Assembly: GCA_905236545.1 (NCBI GenBank)
Contig: CAJOQO010000014.1
Coordinates: forward strand, 1 to 15,400
Length of the DNA: 15,400 nucleotides
Origin: an uncultured Lachnospiraceae bacterium
GTDB lineage: Bacteria > Bacillota > Clostridia > Lachnospirales > Lachnospiraceae
Reading direction: 5' to 3'
Every line of letters starts with the position of its first letter. The first letter of the stretch is position 1. The notes under the pieces were generated by a model. It worked only from the letters and a program-made list of their open reading frames with translations, did not search any database and had not been told where the DNA came from. Shown here piece after piece: positions 6,360-13,585 of the stretch. The translations under genes were made by a program, and so were the position numbers.

Positions 6360-9300
6360 TCACCTCGCGATCAGGCTCTCAAGCGTTTCAAACAGAATCT
6401 CCGGCTCCACCGGTTTTGACAGATGCGCGTTGAGGCCTGCCTGCATACTGCGCTGGACGTCCTCGTCAAATGCATTTGCGGTCAGGGCGATCACAGGAAT
6501 CTTTTTCGCGTCCTCCCGGTCCATCTCCCTGATGGCCCTTGTCGCCTCAAGACCATCCATCTCCGGCATGCGAAGATCCATGAGAACCGCGTCATAATAT
6601 CCCGGCTCATGGCCTGCGAACATCTCCACGGCTATCCTTCCGTTCTCCGCATGCTCCGCCTCTATGCCCCGCATGCTGAGCAGCATCATCATGATCTCGG
6701 CGTTCACGGCCACGTCCTCCGCCAGAAGAACGCGCCTGCCTGCCAGATCGACGGTTTTTTGCATGAGCTGCGTGTTTTTCCTTCGGAAAGCCTCCCGGAA
6801 CTCATCCAGTACCGTTCCCGCAAAGAGCGGTTTCGCCGCAAAGGTATCGACTCCCGCCTCGCGGGCCTCCTCTTCAATATCGTCCCAGTTGTAGGACGTC
6901 AGAATGATGATCGGCGTATGGTTTCCGACAATGGCGCGGATCTGTCTTGTCGTCTCCACGCCGTCCATCTCCGGCATCTTCCAGTCCACAAGGATCAGAT
7001 TGTAATCTTCCCTGCGGGCATGGCGCATCCTGACCATCTCGATCCCCTCTTTGCCGGACAGCGCCATCTCACAGCTGATGCCGACCTGCTCCAGGATCAG
7101 GATCGCATGTTCGCAGGCGATCCGGTCATTATCGATCACCAGCACGCTGATCTCCTGCGGCCGGAGCTCCATGTCCCCGCTCTTTGCAATGGCGTGCTTC
7201 GACTGGCCCAGCGTGACGGTTACGGTAAAGGTCGTCCCGACGCCCTTCTCGCTCTCCACCTCGATGCAGCCATTCATCCGTTCCACGATGCACTTCGTGA
7301 TCGGCATCCCAAGTCCTGTGCTTCCATACTGGCTGGTGGCGGACAGGTTCTCCTGGGAAAATGCTTCAAACAGCTTCGGCAGGTAGTCTCTGGCCATGCC
7401 GATTCCCGTATCGCTGATCGTAAACCGCAGCGTGGCCTTGCTGTCCATCCTTACCACGTCCTCGATCGTAAAAACGACGCTGCCGCCCTCGGGAGTAAAC
7501 TTGACGGCGTTGCCCAGAATGTTGATCAGGACCTGGCGCAGCTTCATATCGTCTCCGATGTAGTACTGGTCGACCTGCCCCTTTGTCTTACACTCAAAAT
7601 GAAGGCCTTTTTCCCTGCACTGGCCGCTGATAATGGTATTGACCTGCTCCAGCATGCGGGAGAAGGAGAATTCCTCGATCTTGATGGTCATCCGCCCCGA
7701 CTCGATCCGGGACATATCCAGAATATCGTTGATGATGCTCAGCAGATGGTGGGCGGAGGTTCCGATTTTTTCCAGATGGTCTCTGGTCTGGTCTGAGATC
7801 TCCGGGTCACTCAGCGCGATCCGGTCGAGGCCGATGATCGCATTCATCGGCGTGCGGATCTCATGGCTCATATTCGACAGAAATGCGGTCTTGGCCTTAT
7901 TGGCCGCCTCCGCTTCTTTCAGCGCTTCCTGCAGCGCCTGATTCTGAGCGATGGTCTTGCGCATCTCCAGGTCTACATCGACAAAGCACGCTCCGACACT
8001 GTGAACCACATGATCCTCCCGGTCCTCCGGATGACGCACGCCTGCAAAGCGAACCTCCTCCCAGGTATCCTGATCATTCCGGTGAACCAGATACCGGTAA
8101 GCAACCACTCTCTGCTCCTGCAGCCTGGCCCTGATATTATCCGGCTGGATGAAGCGGAGAAACTCTTCCAGGAACTCTTCTTTGACATTACTCTTCGCAT
8201 AAGCGGTTGCTGCTTCCAGATAGGAGAAGCGCTCGCCCACACCGAACCCGTGCGCCAGATCCTCATGCGACTGGTAGCACACGCCCGTGTTGCGGTCCAG
8301 ATCCAGATAGTAAACGCTCCAGTAATCGGAGGCGAGGGCCGTGATCATGCGGGTCTGCTCATCTTTTTGTTTCTTTTCGGCGAGCAGCTCCTCCTGCAGA
8401 TGGAGCCTCTGCTCCATCTCCTCCTGCTTGACGCGGTTTGCGGCATCCGCGGTCTTCTTCTCCAGCGCCAGCTTCGCGTTTTTCTGTGTCTGCCGGATGA
8501 TGAAAAGAAACAGGATCAGCATCACCACGACAGTCATGGCAGACTGGAAAACACTCCTGCTGATGATGCCGCTGGTGATCGTGCTGATCTTGTCGCTGAT
8601 CACGCTTTCACGGATCAGGTAGGTCAGCCTCCAGTCCGTGCCCTCCACTGGCACGTAGCTCAGCGTCTCCCGGATGCCGTTGTAAGTGAAGCACACAACG
8701 CCCCGGACGCCTCCGGTGAACTCACTCAGGAATTGCTCATAGGAATAGCCCGGCTCAAACTCCGCCTTCTTCATGGCCTCGAGCAGGTTGTCTTCCACCG
8801 CAAGGCCTCCCAGGACGGTATCGCTCAGGGCGACGCCGTCGCTGGTATAGATGTTGCAGAAGGTCGCTCCGTCCTCCTGTGCATCCATGGAAACGCCGGC
8901 CAGCATCTCCTTCATGTCGATCTGCATGAAACAGGCGATCAGCGTGGTATCGTCAAACGGAATACTGGTCGGCACAGCGATAATGACCTTCTTTTCCGTG
9001 GTGTTCAGGTTTTCGATCAGGATCTTTGGCTCTTTCAGATGATGAAAGTCCAGATGATACTGGTCGATATCCCCGGTCGGTCCGTCAGCGGTATAGATCA
9101 CATCGTTGTCTCCGACGAAGGCAAAACGCTCCAGATGGAACAGCCTCTTGATCCTTGCCTGATAAGCCTGGAGATGCTCATTATCGCTCAGATCTTCCGC
9201 CGTCATCAGATCCAGCGCCGTCATGATCACATCGATCTTGCCGGCCATGTTCGCGGCCACAACCTGCTCCCGGCGGCCCGCCAGCTCGTCCAGATAAAGC

Positions 9301-9440
9301 AGGCTGACCGAATGAACCGCACCCTCTGTGTCCTTTCCCGCGCTGCGTCCCATCCACATCGTTCCCAGGACAAGAATGGCCGACAGTATGATCCCTCCGG
9401 CTATGGCCGCCAGTGTGATTCCTCTCCGTTTTCCCTTCAT
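6360..9440 (-). CDS. Membrane-bound hybrid sensor histidine kinase with two receiver domains (1026 aa)
   Basis: This is a signal-transducing kinase with an extracytoplasmic sensor. Membrane helices at ~8-30 and ~298-316 enclose a ~265-residue Cache-like domain (FAFVGDNDVIYTADG; DWRLTYLI near its end). A coiled coil (317-362) and a PAS-like region (365-490) follow. HisKA has the phospho-acceptor H526 in NMSHEIRTPMNAIIG. The ATPase domain has N644 in GNAVKFTP, D677 in SDTGIGM and GSTGLGMPIT. Receiver 1 (~765-888) has D770/D772, phospho-site D819 in VDWKMPEMDG and K870. Receiver 2 (~903-1024) has E908/D909, D955 in MDLRMPEMDG, T987 and K1009. All key residues are present. The G2 box reads GLGM rather than GLGL. 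No HPt domain or DNA-binding partner lies in the window, so the phosphate target is unknown. The ATG at 9440 has GGGAG seven bases upstream. Confidence 0.95.
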   Translation of the reverse strand: MKGKRRGITLAAIAGGIILSAILVLGTMWMGRSAGKDTEGAVHSVSLLYLDELAGRREQVVAANMAGKIDVIMTALDLMTAEDLSDNEHLQAYQARIKRLFHLERFAFVGDNDVIYTADGPTGDIDQYHLDFHHLKEPKILIENLNTTEKKVIIAVPTSIPFDDTTLIACFMQIDMKEMLAGVSMDAQEDGATFCNIYTSDGVALSDTVLGGLAVEDNLLEAMKKAEFEPGYSYEQFLSEFTGGVRGVVCFTYNGIRETLSYVPVEGTDWRLTYLIRESVISDKISTITSGIISRSVFQSAMTVVVMLILFLFIIRQTQKNAKLALEKKTADAANRVKQEEMEQRLHLQEELLAEKKQKDEQTRMITALASDYWSVYYLDLDRNTGVCYQSHEDLAHGFGVGERFSYLEAATAYAKSNVKEEFLEEFLRFIQPDNIRARLQEQRVVAYRYLVHRNDQDTWEEVRFAGVRHPEDREDHVVHSVGACFVDVDLEMRKTIAQNQALQEALKEAEAANKAKTAFLSNMSHEIRTPMNAIIGLDRIALSDPEISDQTRDHLEKIGTSAHHLLSIINDILDMSRIESGRMTIKIEEFSFSRMLEQVNTIISGQCREKGLHFECKTKGQVDQYYIGDDMKLRQVLINILGNAVKFTPEGGSVVFTIEDVVRMDSKATLRFTISDTGIGMARDYLPKLFEAFSQENLSATSQYGSTGLGMPITKCIVERMNGCIEVESEKGVGTTFTVTVTLGQSKHAIAKSGDMELRPQEISVLVIDNDRIACEHAILILEQVGISCEMALSGKEGIEMVRMRHARREDYNLILVDWKMPEMDGVETTRQIRAIVGNHTPIIILTSYNWDDIEEEAREAGVDTFAAKPLFAGTVLDEFREAFRRKNTQLMQKTVDLAGRRVLLAEDVAVNAEIMMMLLSMRGIEAEHAENGRIAVEMFAGHEPGYYDAVLMDLRMPEMDGLEATRAIREMDREDAKKIPVIALTANAFDEDVQRSMQAGLNAHLSKPVEPEILFETLESLIAR

Positions 9441-9563
9441 ACCGAATCTCCCGGTTTTTCTGACTGCGCTTTTCTGTTTGGAGTATTTCTTTCTTTGTGT
9501 AACTGTTCAGTACCAATGTCATTCACTTTAGACTGAAGAGATCTGACCGGCACCGCGCGGCAG

Positions 9564-10772
9564 CTATCCTGCCTTTGCGGTTTTGCTGCCCCTTTGCTGC
9601 GCATATTCCTTCTTCAGCAGGATGGGAGTGATGACAGAGCTCACCAGAATCATGAGGATGACGGGCGTAAAGAAATCAGATGTCAGAAGCCCGACCGCAA
9701 GGCCTTTCTGCGCCGTGATCAGCGCGACCTCGCCTCTGTTCATCATACCGGTCCCGATGATCAGGGATTCATGCCGGTCGAACCCGAGCATCCTGGCACA
9801 GCCCCCGCACCCGATCACCTTTCCGATCAGGGCAACCAGCGTGAAGCAGATGCTGAAAAGAATGAGCTTAACCCCCATCGAACCAAAGCTGGTCTTCAGT
9901 CCGATCCCGGCAAAGAAAACCGGAGCAAAGATCATATACGAGCTGATGTCAACCCGCCTCTCAATGTAATCCCGGTCTGCAAGATTGCACAGAACCACTC
10001 CCGCGACGTAGGCGCCGGTAATATCTGTGATACCAAAGAATGTCTCAGCCAGATATGCCAGCAGGAAACAGTAGCAAAGGCTGATAATCGGGATTCTCCG
10101 CTGGTGGGAATATCTGTGATCCAGCCAGCCCATCCCCTTGTAAACCAGGAACCCGCTGCCGATCGCTCCCGCAAAGAAGAGGAAGATCTTGAGAATCGCC
10201 ATTCCAACGCTGCCGGCGCCGCTCTGTCCGCCCTGACCGCCAAGTCCTGTAACGATCGTCAGGACAATGATTCCCAGCACATCGTCAATGATTGCCGCAC
10301 TGACGATCGTCGTCCCGACCCGGTCATTCAGCTTCCCAAGCTCCTTCAGGGAGGCAACCGTGATGCTCACGGAAGTTGCGGACATGATCGTCCCCATAAA
10401 CAGTCCCTTCATGAAGCGTTCGGAGCCCGGCGCATCGAAGCCATAGAATCCCATAAACAGGAGCGCGCCAAGAATGATGGGAACCAGTACGCCCATACAG
10501 GCCACCAGTGTCGCCTTCAGGCCGGACTGTTTCAGGTCCTTCAGATTGGTTCCAAGTCCGGCCTCAAACATCAGCATGATGACGCCGATCTCTCCCATCA
10601 TGGAAAGGAAATCCGATTCCTGGACAAAGCCGAAAACAGCAGGGCCGATCACAAGACCCGCCAGGATCTCGCCGACAACCTCCGGCATCCCGATCTTCTT
10701 CCCGACCGTGCCGAAGATCTTCGCCGTAAACAGAATAATTGCCAGATCCAAAAGATATCTTACGCTATCCAT
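9564..10772 (-). CDS. CPA2-family cation/proton antiporter, membrane domain only (402 aa)
   Basis: This protein exchanges Na+ or K+ for protons across the membrane. It is hydrophobic throughout, with about 12 predicted helices. Family features include MPEVVGEILAGLVIGP (29-44), the MLMFEAGLGTNLKDLK stretch (66-81), the ion-binding aspartate pair D163-D164 in IIDDVLGI within the core, and MNRGEVALI (344-352). The double Asp is typical of electrogenic exchangers such as NapA. The protein stops after the membrane domain, so the RCK/TrkA-N domain that gates the K+ efflux systems KefB and KefC is missing; this makes Na+/H+ exchange somewhat more likely than gated K+ efflux. The ATG at 10772 follows a strong GGGGAGGGGAG. 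The next gene, the hybrid kinase, starts 123 bases downstream with no clear terminator between, so read-through is possible. Confidence 0.92.
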   Translation of the reverse strand: MDSVRYLLDLAIILFTAKIFGTVGKKIGMPEVVGEILAGLVIGPAVFGFVQESDFLSMMGEIGVIMLMFEAGLGTNLKDLKQSGLKATLVACMGVLVPIILGALLFMGFYGFDAPGSERFMKGLFMGTIMSATSVSITVASLKELGKLNDRVGTTIVSAAIIDDVLGIIVLTIVTGLGGQGGQSGAGSVGMAILKIFLFFAGAIGSGFLVYKGMGWLDHRYSHQRRIPIISLCYCFLLAYLAETFFGITDITGAYVAGVVLCNLADRDYIERRVDISSYMIFAPVFFAGIGLKTSFGSMGVKLILFSICFTLVALIGKVIGCGGCARMLGFDRHESLIIGTGMMNRGEVALITAQKGLAVGLLTSDFFTPVILMILVSSVITPILLKKEYAQQRGSKTAKAG

Positions 10773-10792
10773 ACTCCCCTCCCCTCACATAA

Positions 10793-10809
10793 AGATCTGT
10801 TTCAGATCT
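10793..10809. promoter_or_regulatory. Perfect 7-bp inverted repeat in the antiporter leader (operator or leader hairpin)
   Basis: AGATCTG-TTT-CAGATCT is a perfect inverted repeat centred about 29 bases upstream of the antiporter ATG, next to its ribosome binding site. As RNA it forms a small hairpin. As DNA it has the size and symmetry of a repressor site. No regulator gene lies beside it, so the identity of any binding protein is unknown. Confidence 0.5.
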
Positions 10810-10842
10810 ACGATACTCTCCCTTCCGGCACTCATAATTACA

Positions 10843-10871
10843 AGTATACAATCATTCAGAAAAAGATGGAA
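10843..10871 (-). promoter_or_regulatory. Possible antiporter promoter
   Basis: TATACT (10848-10843) is a good -10 box. At a 17-base spacing the -35 position reads TTCCAT, a poor match to TTGACA, so activation or an alternative promoter is possible. Initiation near 10836 would place the inverted repeat at 10793-10809 in the leader. Confidence 0.3.
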
Positions 10872-10912
10872 GAATAGCTGTTGTCTGATATCTTTTTAAA
10901 TTTTGCGAACGT

Positions 10913-10937
10913 CCTGTTCATTTTTTAATCGAACAGG
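10913..10937. other. Small hairpin in the long intergenic stretch
   Basis: CCTGTTC (10913-10919) and GAACAGG (10931-10937) form a perfect seven-base stem around an AT-rich 11-base loop. Read on either strand, no T-run follows the stem. The T-rich part sits in the loop, so this is not a typical terminator. It lies between the antiporter promoter region and the DnaA-box-like cluster. Confidence 0.45.
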
Positions 10938-11039
10938 TGGTTTGTACGGGCATTCTTCACAAACTTCCCGCTTCTCCGGTTTTTTGAGACATTCCGGTCC
11001 TCTTCCTGCAGCCTGCCTTTCTCCCCGCGGCACATGAAG

Positions 11040-11111
11040 TTTTCCACATCCATTCCGTCAGCAGTTTTGCAGAAAGGTGACTTATTCACGGATTTATCCA
11101 CATTATCCACC
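11040..11111 (+). other. Cluster of four DnaA-box-like sequences
   Basis: Within 72 bases the plus strand reads TTTTCCACA (11040-11048), TTATTCACG (11082-11090), TTATCCACA (11094-11102) and TTATCCACC (11103-11111), all in one orientation. TTATCCACA is the strong DnaA box; the others differ by one or two bases. The last three are nearly contiguous. The cluster sits in a 754-base stretch (10773-11526) with no convincing gene. Such clusters occur at replication origins and at DnaA-titration or DnaA-regulated sites. No dnaA, dnaN, rpmH or gyr gene is visible here, and genes on both sides point the same way, so an origin is only one option. Confidence 0.5.
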
Positions 11112-11177
11112 AAAAATCCTTTGAAATACGGGGAATCACTGGTTTGAAAGTGTCATTCACAACAGGAACAGCCGTTT

Positions 11178-11195
11178 TGTTCAAAATGTTCAAAA
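11178..11195 (+). repeat. Tandem 9-bp repeat (TGTTCAAAA x2)
   Basis: Two perfect head-to-tail copies of TGTTCAAAA lie about 65 bases from the DnaA-box-like cluster. Adjacent AT-rich direct repeats can be protein-binding half-sites or iteron-like elements. Two copies alone are weak evidence for any role. Confidence 0.5.
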
Positions 11196-11305
11196 TGGCC
11201 CTCCGTGCGTAAAAACGAAGAATTCACCTTGACTTTTAAGATTTAAGTGAACTCCTTTCATTGTCTGACAATTCCCGGAAGCTTCCTTTCCGGGAGCCTT
11301 AATTC

Positions 11306-11344
11306 TGATCATTTCTCCTGATCGTTTCTTTTGATCGTTTCTCT
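11306..11344 (+). repeat. Three tandem 13-bp repeats (TGATCRTTTCTYY)
   Basis: Three contiguous 13-bp units start at 11306, 11319 and 11332. They read TGATCATTTCTCC, TGATCGTTTCTTT and TGATCGTTTCTCT. Each begins with TGATC followed by a pyrimidine-rich tail. They lie on the same strand as the DnaA-box-like sequences, about 195 bases away. The layout recalls the three GATC-starting 13-mers in the unwinding region of E. coli oriC, though these are less AT-rich. Confidence 0.65.
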
Positions 11345-11400
11345 ATGAGTTTCTTCCGGGAAACGCCCGGCGGCAGTCCGGCCCGTATCCTCCCAGGGCA

Positions 11401-11435
11401 AAAATAACGGGAGCGAATCCGAAGATCCGCTCCCA
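11401..11435 (-). terminator. Rho-independent terminator after the NlpC/P60 hydrolase gene
   Basis: On the minus strand GGGAGCGGATC and GATTCGCTCCC pair around a TTCG tetraloop, followed by GTTATTTTTG. The stem is long and GC-rich, and TTCG loops are unusually stable, so this is the clearest terminator in the window. It lies about 92 bases after the stop codon at 11527. Confidence 0.85.
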
Positions 11436-11526
11436 GATAATTCTGTTTCTGTCTGTTTCGTTCTGTCAGGATGCCGGTATCAGAAGATACTCCTGCCGCC
11501 GGCCATGAGGTGCACACTGGCCGGTA

Positions 11527-13371
11527 TCAATAGCAGCGCACTGCAGAAACCGGAGTCCTGTAATTGTATGCACTGGTTTTGATCCCTGTCTCCTCGTTGC
11601 TGGCATGTACCACCGTTCCGTCTCCCGTGTAGATCGCAACGTGTCCGATTCCGCTGTCCCCATAGAACAGCAGGTCGCCCGGCTGAAGATCACTCATGGA
11701 AACCTGAGTGCCGCATCCGCTCTGTGCCGCCGCGTTATGCGGAAGATCGATTCCGAAGTTTGAGAATACTGACATCGTGAATCCGGAGCAGTCCGCACCG
11801 TTTGTCAGGCTTGTTCCGCCATATACATAAGGATTGCCGACGAACTGGGATGCATAGCTCGCAATCTGTGAGCCGACTCCCGAACCGGTGGAGGAAGAGG
11901 CCTCTGCCTGTGTCGAATCCGTCGTTCCGGCATCCGTATAGGCTGCATCAGCTGCACTCGTATCCGTATAGGTCTGATCCGTATACGTCGCATCGGCCGC
12001 ACCCGTATCCGTGGAAGTCTGATCCGTATACGTCGCATCGGCTGCACCCGTATCCGTGGAGGTCTGATCCGTATACGTTGTATCAGCCGCACCCGTATCT
12101 GTGTAGGTCTGATCCGTATACGTTGTATCCGTCGCGCCCGTATCCGCGGAGGTCGTGTCAACCGCTGAAACAGTCTGAGAAGATCCGCACGCCGCAAGAT
12201 AAGCATTGTAAGCTTCAATCGCCGCATTGGCCTTCGCGTACGCATCCGCCTCATCTGTTGCCGTCATGGCTGCATCCTGTGCTGTCAGATAGGCCTGATA
12301 CAATGCATCCACATCGCCGGACGAAGTGGTTGTCTGGGCTGCCGCATCCGTATAAGAGGTGTTCGCCGTGCTCTCCGTATACGCTGCTTCTGTATAGGCT
12401 GCCTCTGCACTTCCCGTATCCGTATAAGCCGTATCAGCCGAAGGCTCCGTACTGGTATTGTCCGTATATTCCGTATATTCCGTGTAAGCTGCTTCTGCAG
12501 CTCCGGTATCCGCCGCCTGGTCTGAAGAAACACCTTCTGTCGAAGCAGCCGCTTCCGTATCAGCCTGCTGCCCGGCAGCGGCCGCTTCCTGCTCCGCAAG
12601 GTAAGCCGCATACGCTGCTTCCTGGCTCTGTGCTCCTTCCTGCTCTTCCTGTCCTTCCCCGTCTGTCTGTCCCTGAACTGCCTCGCCTGTCGGGTAAACC
12701 GTATTCGTATCGACATACTCTCTGGAAACATATCCATAGATTCCGTCATCCGTAACAACCTTTACCCAGTCGCCAAGATCTTCCACAACCTCAAGATTCG
12801 CGCCCTGCCCTACCGTATCGAGAACCTCTGCGTCACCGGACGCATCCGATCTGATGTTCAGGTACTCCGCTCCGATCTGCGCATACGTATAAGCAGCGGT
12901 CTTTGCAACCTCTTCTGCCTCCTCGCCTGTCGCGATCAGATATCCGGCCACATAACCCTCGACGTTACCGGAACGCACCTTATACCAGCCGTTCTCGTCT
13001 ACATCTTCAATATAGACAGAGTCATTCAGCTTCAGCCTTCCGACGATCTCGCCTTCGGTATCTCCCGACGCGCGCACATTAATATAATCCTCTGCCTTTG
13101 CAAATCCCGTCGTGTCAACCACGCTGCGGTCGATTCCCTCTGCCGCATTCTCTTCCTTATTTGCAGAAGTGTTCTCCGTCGATGCAGCCTCTACCGTTTC
13201 TCCCGAACCAACGTGCTTTTGCGCTTTCGCTTCAAAAGCAATTCCTTTTACTCCCTGATCCGCGCCAAAGTCTGCCAGCGTAACTGACGCACCATAGGTT
13301 GTGGTAAGCCCGCCCAGCACAAGACTGGCCGATATAGCGGCTGCCGCGTATCCAGTCCATCTCTTTGTCAT
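11527..13371 (-). CDS. Secreted SH3-SH3-NlpC/P60 peptidoglycan endopeptidase with Thr/Ser/Ala-rich repeat linker (614 aa)
   Basis: This is a cell-wall hydrolase predicted to cut peptide stems of peptidoglycan. The ATG at 13371 has GGAGG eight bases upstream; a GTG three codons earlier is less likely because it overlaps that site. An atypical signal region (MTKRWTGYAAAAISASLVLG) is followed by two bacterial SH3 domains (~85-148 and ~162-222; motifs INVRASGD, GWYKVRSG, LNIRSDASG, DWVKV). Residues ~230-490 form a long low-complexity linker rich in Ala, Thr, Ser, Tyr and Asp, including five 15-residue repeats. The C-terminal NlpC/P60 domain has C528 in ADCSGF, H577 in GIGHVAIY and H589 in VVHASN, a complete Cys-His-His set, plus QPGDLLFY. 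The protein ends right after this domain. It has its own promoter and terminator, so it is probably monocistronic. Confidence 0.95.
   Translation of the reverse strand: MTKRWTGYAAAAISASLVLGGLTTTYGASVTLADFGADQGVKGIAFEAKAQKHVGSGETVEAASTENTSANKEENAAEGIDRSVVDTTGFAKAEDYINVRASGDTEGEIVGRLKLNDSVYIEDVDENGWYKVRSGNVEGYVAGYLIATGEEAEEVAKTAAYTYAQIGAEYLNIRSDASGDAEVLDTVGQGANLEVVEDLGDWVKVVTDDGIYGYVSREYVDTNTVYPTGEAVQGQTDGEGQEEQEGAQSQEAAYAAYLAEQEAAAAGQQADTEAAASTEGVSSDQAADTGAAEAAYTEYTEYTDNTSTEPSADTAYTDTGSAEAAYTEAAYTESTANTSYTDAAAQTTTSSGDVDALYQAYLTAQDAAMTATDEADAYAKANAAIEAYNAYLAACGSSQTVSAVDTTSADTGATDTTYTDQTYTDTGAADTTYTDQTSTDTGAADATYTDQTSTDTGAADATYTDQTYTDTSAADAAYTDAGTTDSTQAEASSSTGSGVGSQIASYASQFVGNPYVYGGTSLTNGADCSGFTMSVFSNFGIDLPHNAAAQSGCGTQVSMSDLQPGDLLFYGDSGIGHVAIYTGDGTVVHASNEETGIKTSAYNYRTPVSAVRCY
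11923..12147 (-). repeat. Five 45-bp tandem repeats encoding TDTGAADTTYTDQTY-type units
   Basis: Five consecutive 45-bp units encode 15-residue repeats of the form TDTGAADTTYTDQTY, with small substitutions (ATY for TTY, QTS for QTY); the last unit is the most diverged. They lie in the linker just before the catalytic domain. The DNA copies are similar enough for recombination or slippage, so unit number may vary between strains. The Thr/Ser density would suit surface glycosylation, which is inferred only. Confidence 0.9.
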
Positions 13372-13408
13372 CGTCAACACCTCCGAATAGCTCCCGTTTA
13401 TTTCCTGA

Positions 13409-13437
13409 ATGTAATAAATATTACGAAATTATTACAT
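13409..13437. promoter_or_regulatory. 9-bp inverted repeat in the leader of the NlpC/P60 gene
   Basis: ATGTAATAA (13409-13417) and TTATTACAT (13429-13437) are perfect inverted repeats around an 11-base spacer, and a second palindrome, GTAATAAATATTAC (13411-13424), overlaps the left arm. They lie just downstream of the predicted transcription start. On the minus strand TGTAAT-N5-CGTAAT is one base short of the WalR consensus, so this may be a second regulator site, or an AT-rich leader hairpin. Confidence 0.55.
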
Positions 13438-13449
13438 CCGACTGTGCTC

Positions 13450-13478
13450 ATAATAACAAAGGCAGCGGAGGATGTCAA
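13450..13478 (-). promoter_or_regulatory. SigA-type promoter of the NlpC/P60 hydrolase gene
   Basis: On the minus strand TTGACA (13478-13473), a 17-base spacer and TATTAT (13455-13450) give a perfect -35, ideal spacing and a five-of-six -10. Transcription should start near 13443, leaving a leader of about 72 bases before the ATG at 13371. This is the best promoter in the window. Confidence 0.88.
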
Positions 13479-13495
13479 CATGTTTTGTTATACTT

Positions 13496-13512
13496 TGTAA
13501 CTTTTTTGTAAT
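13496..13512 (+). promoter_or_regulatory. WalR-like box (TGTAAC-N5-TGTAAT) upstream of the NlpC/P60 promoter
   Basis: TGTAAC-TTTTT-TGTAAT fits the known WalR (YycF) consensus TGTWAH-N5-TGTWAH exactly, read on the plus strand. It ends 18 bases upstream of the -35 box, about 61 bases from the predicted start, a position used by activators. A further TGTTAT (13486-13491) precedes it with a four-base gap. WalRK controls wall hydrolases in Bacillus and Staphylococcus, so the match suits the gene. Binding is inferred. Confidence 0.55.
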
Positions 13513-13550
13513 AATTACCGCCTGTACGGCTGCCCGGTAAGATCAGGCGC

Positions 13551-13585
13551 CTGAGGAAACACAGATCCTGGCAGTGTTTCCTCAG
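13551..13585 (-). terminator. Perfect 12-bp hairpin at the stop codon of the CAP-domain gene (putative terminator or 3' stabiliser)
   Basis: CTGAGGAAACAC (13551-13562) pairs perfectly with GTGTTTCCTCAG (13574-13585) around an 11-base loop. The stop codon of the CAP-domain gene is inside the stem. A 12-base palindrome, TCAGGCGCCTGA (13543-13554), overlaps it. No T-run follows directly on the minus strand, so termination efficiency is uncertain and a role in message stability is also possible. Confidence 0.55.

Noticed and set aside
9498..9520. Possible degenerate third copy of the 28-bp repeat (AACTGTTCAGTACC)
   Set aside because: Only about eleven of sixteen positions can be matched and gaps are needed, so this is not distinguishable from chance.
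6423..9536. Two long plus-strand open frames (457 and 557 residues) opposite the hybrid kinase
   Set aside because: The minus strand encodes an intact multi-domain kinase over the same bases. The antisense products are low-complexity and His/Leu-rich, as expected from codon bias.
9594..10877. Plus-strand open frame opposite the antiporter
   Set aside because: It is highly polar and His/Asn/Asp-rich, the mirror image of a membrane protein, with no family pattern. The antiporter frame is unmistakable.
10925..11113. Minus-strand 62-residue open frame with a TTG or GTG start
   Set aside because: It overlaps the DnaA-box-like cluster, and the boxes themselves encode its first residues. It has no recognisable family and only a weak AAAGG upstream. 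It remains possible but unsupported.
10773..11526. tRNA or other structured RNA gene in the gene-free stretch
   Set aside because: I looked for a cloverleaf with a GTTCRA-type arm and an acceptor stem and found none. The hairpins there are short and unconnected.
11299..11693. Two short minus-strand frames near the end of the NlpC/P60 gene
   Set aside because: One runs through the clear terminator at 11401-11435 and the 13-mer repeats; the other overlaps the hydrolase coding region in another frame. Neither has a ribosome binding site or domain.
11923..12147. CRISPR-like array of direct repeats
   Set aside because: The repeats are contiguous with no unique spacers, stay in frame with a secreted protein, and no cas gene is nearby.
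11802..12758. Arg-rich, Pro/Ser/Tyr-rich frames over the hydrolase linker
   Set aside because: Same reason: they are shadows of the 45-bp tandem repeats and the low-complexity linker.
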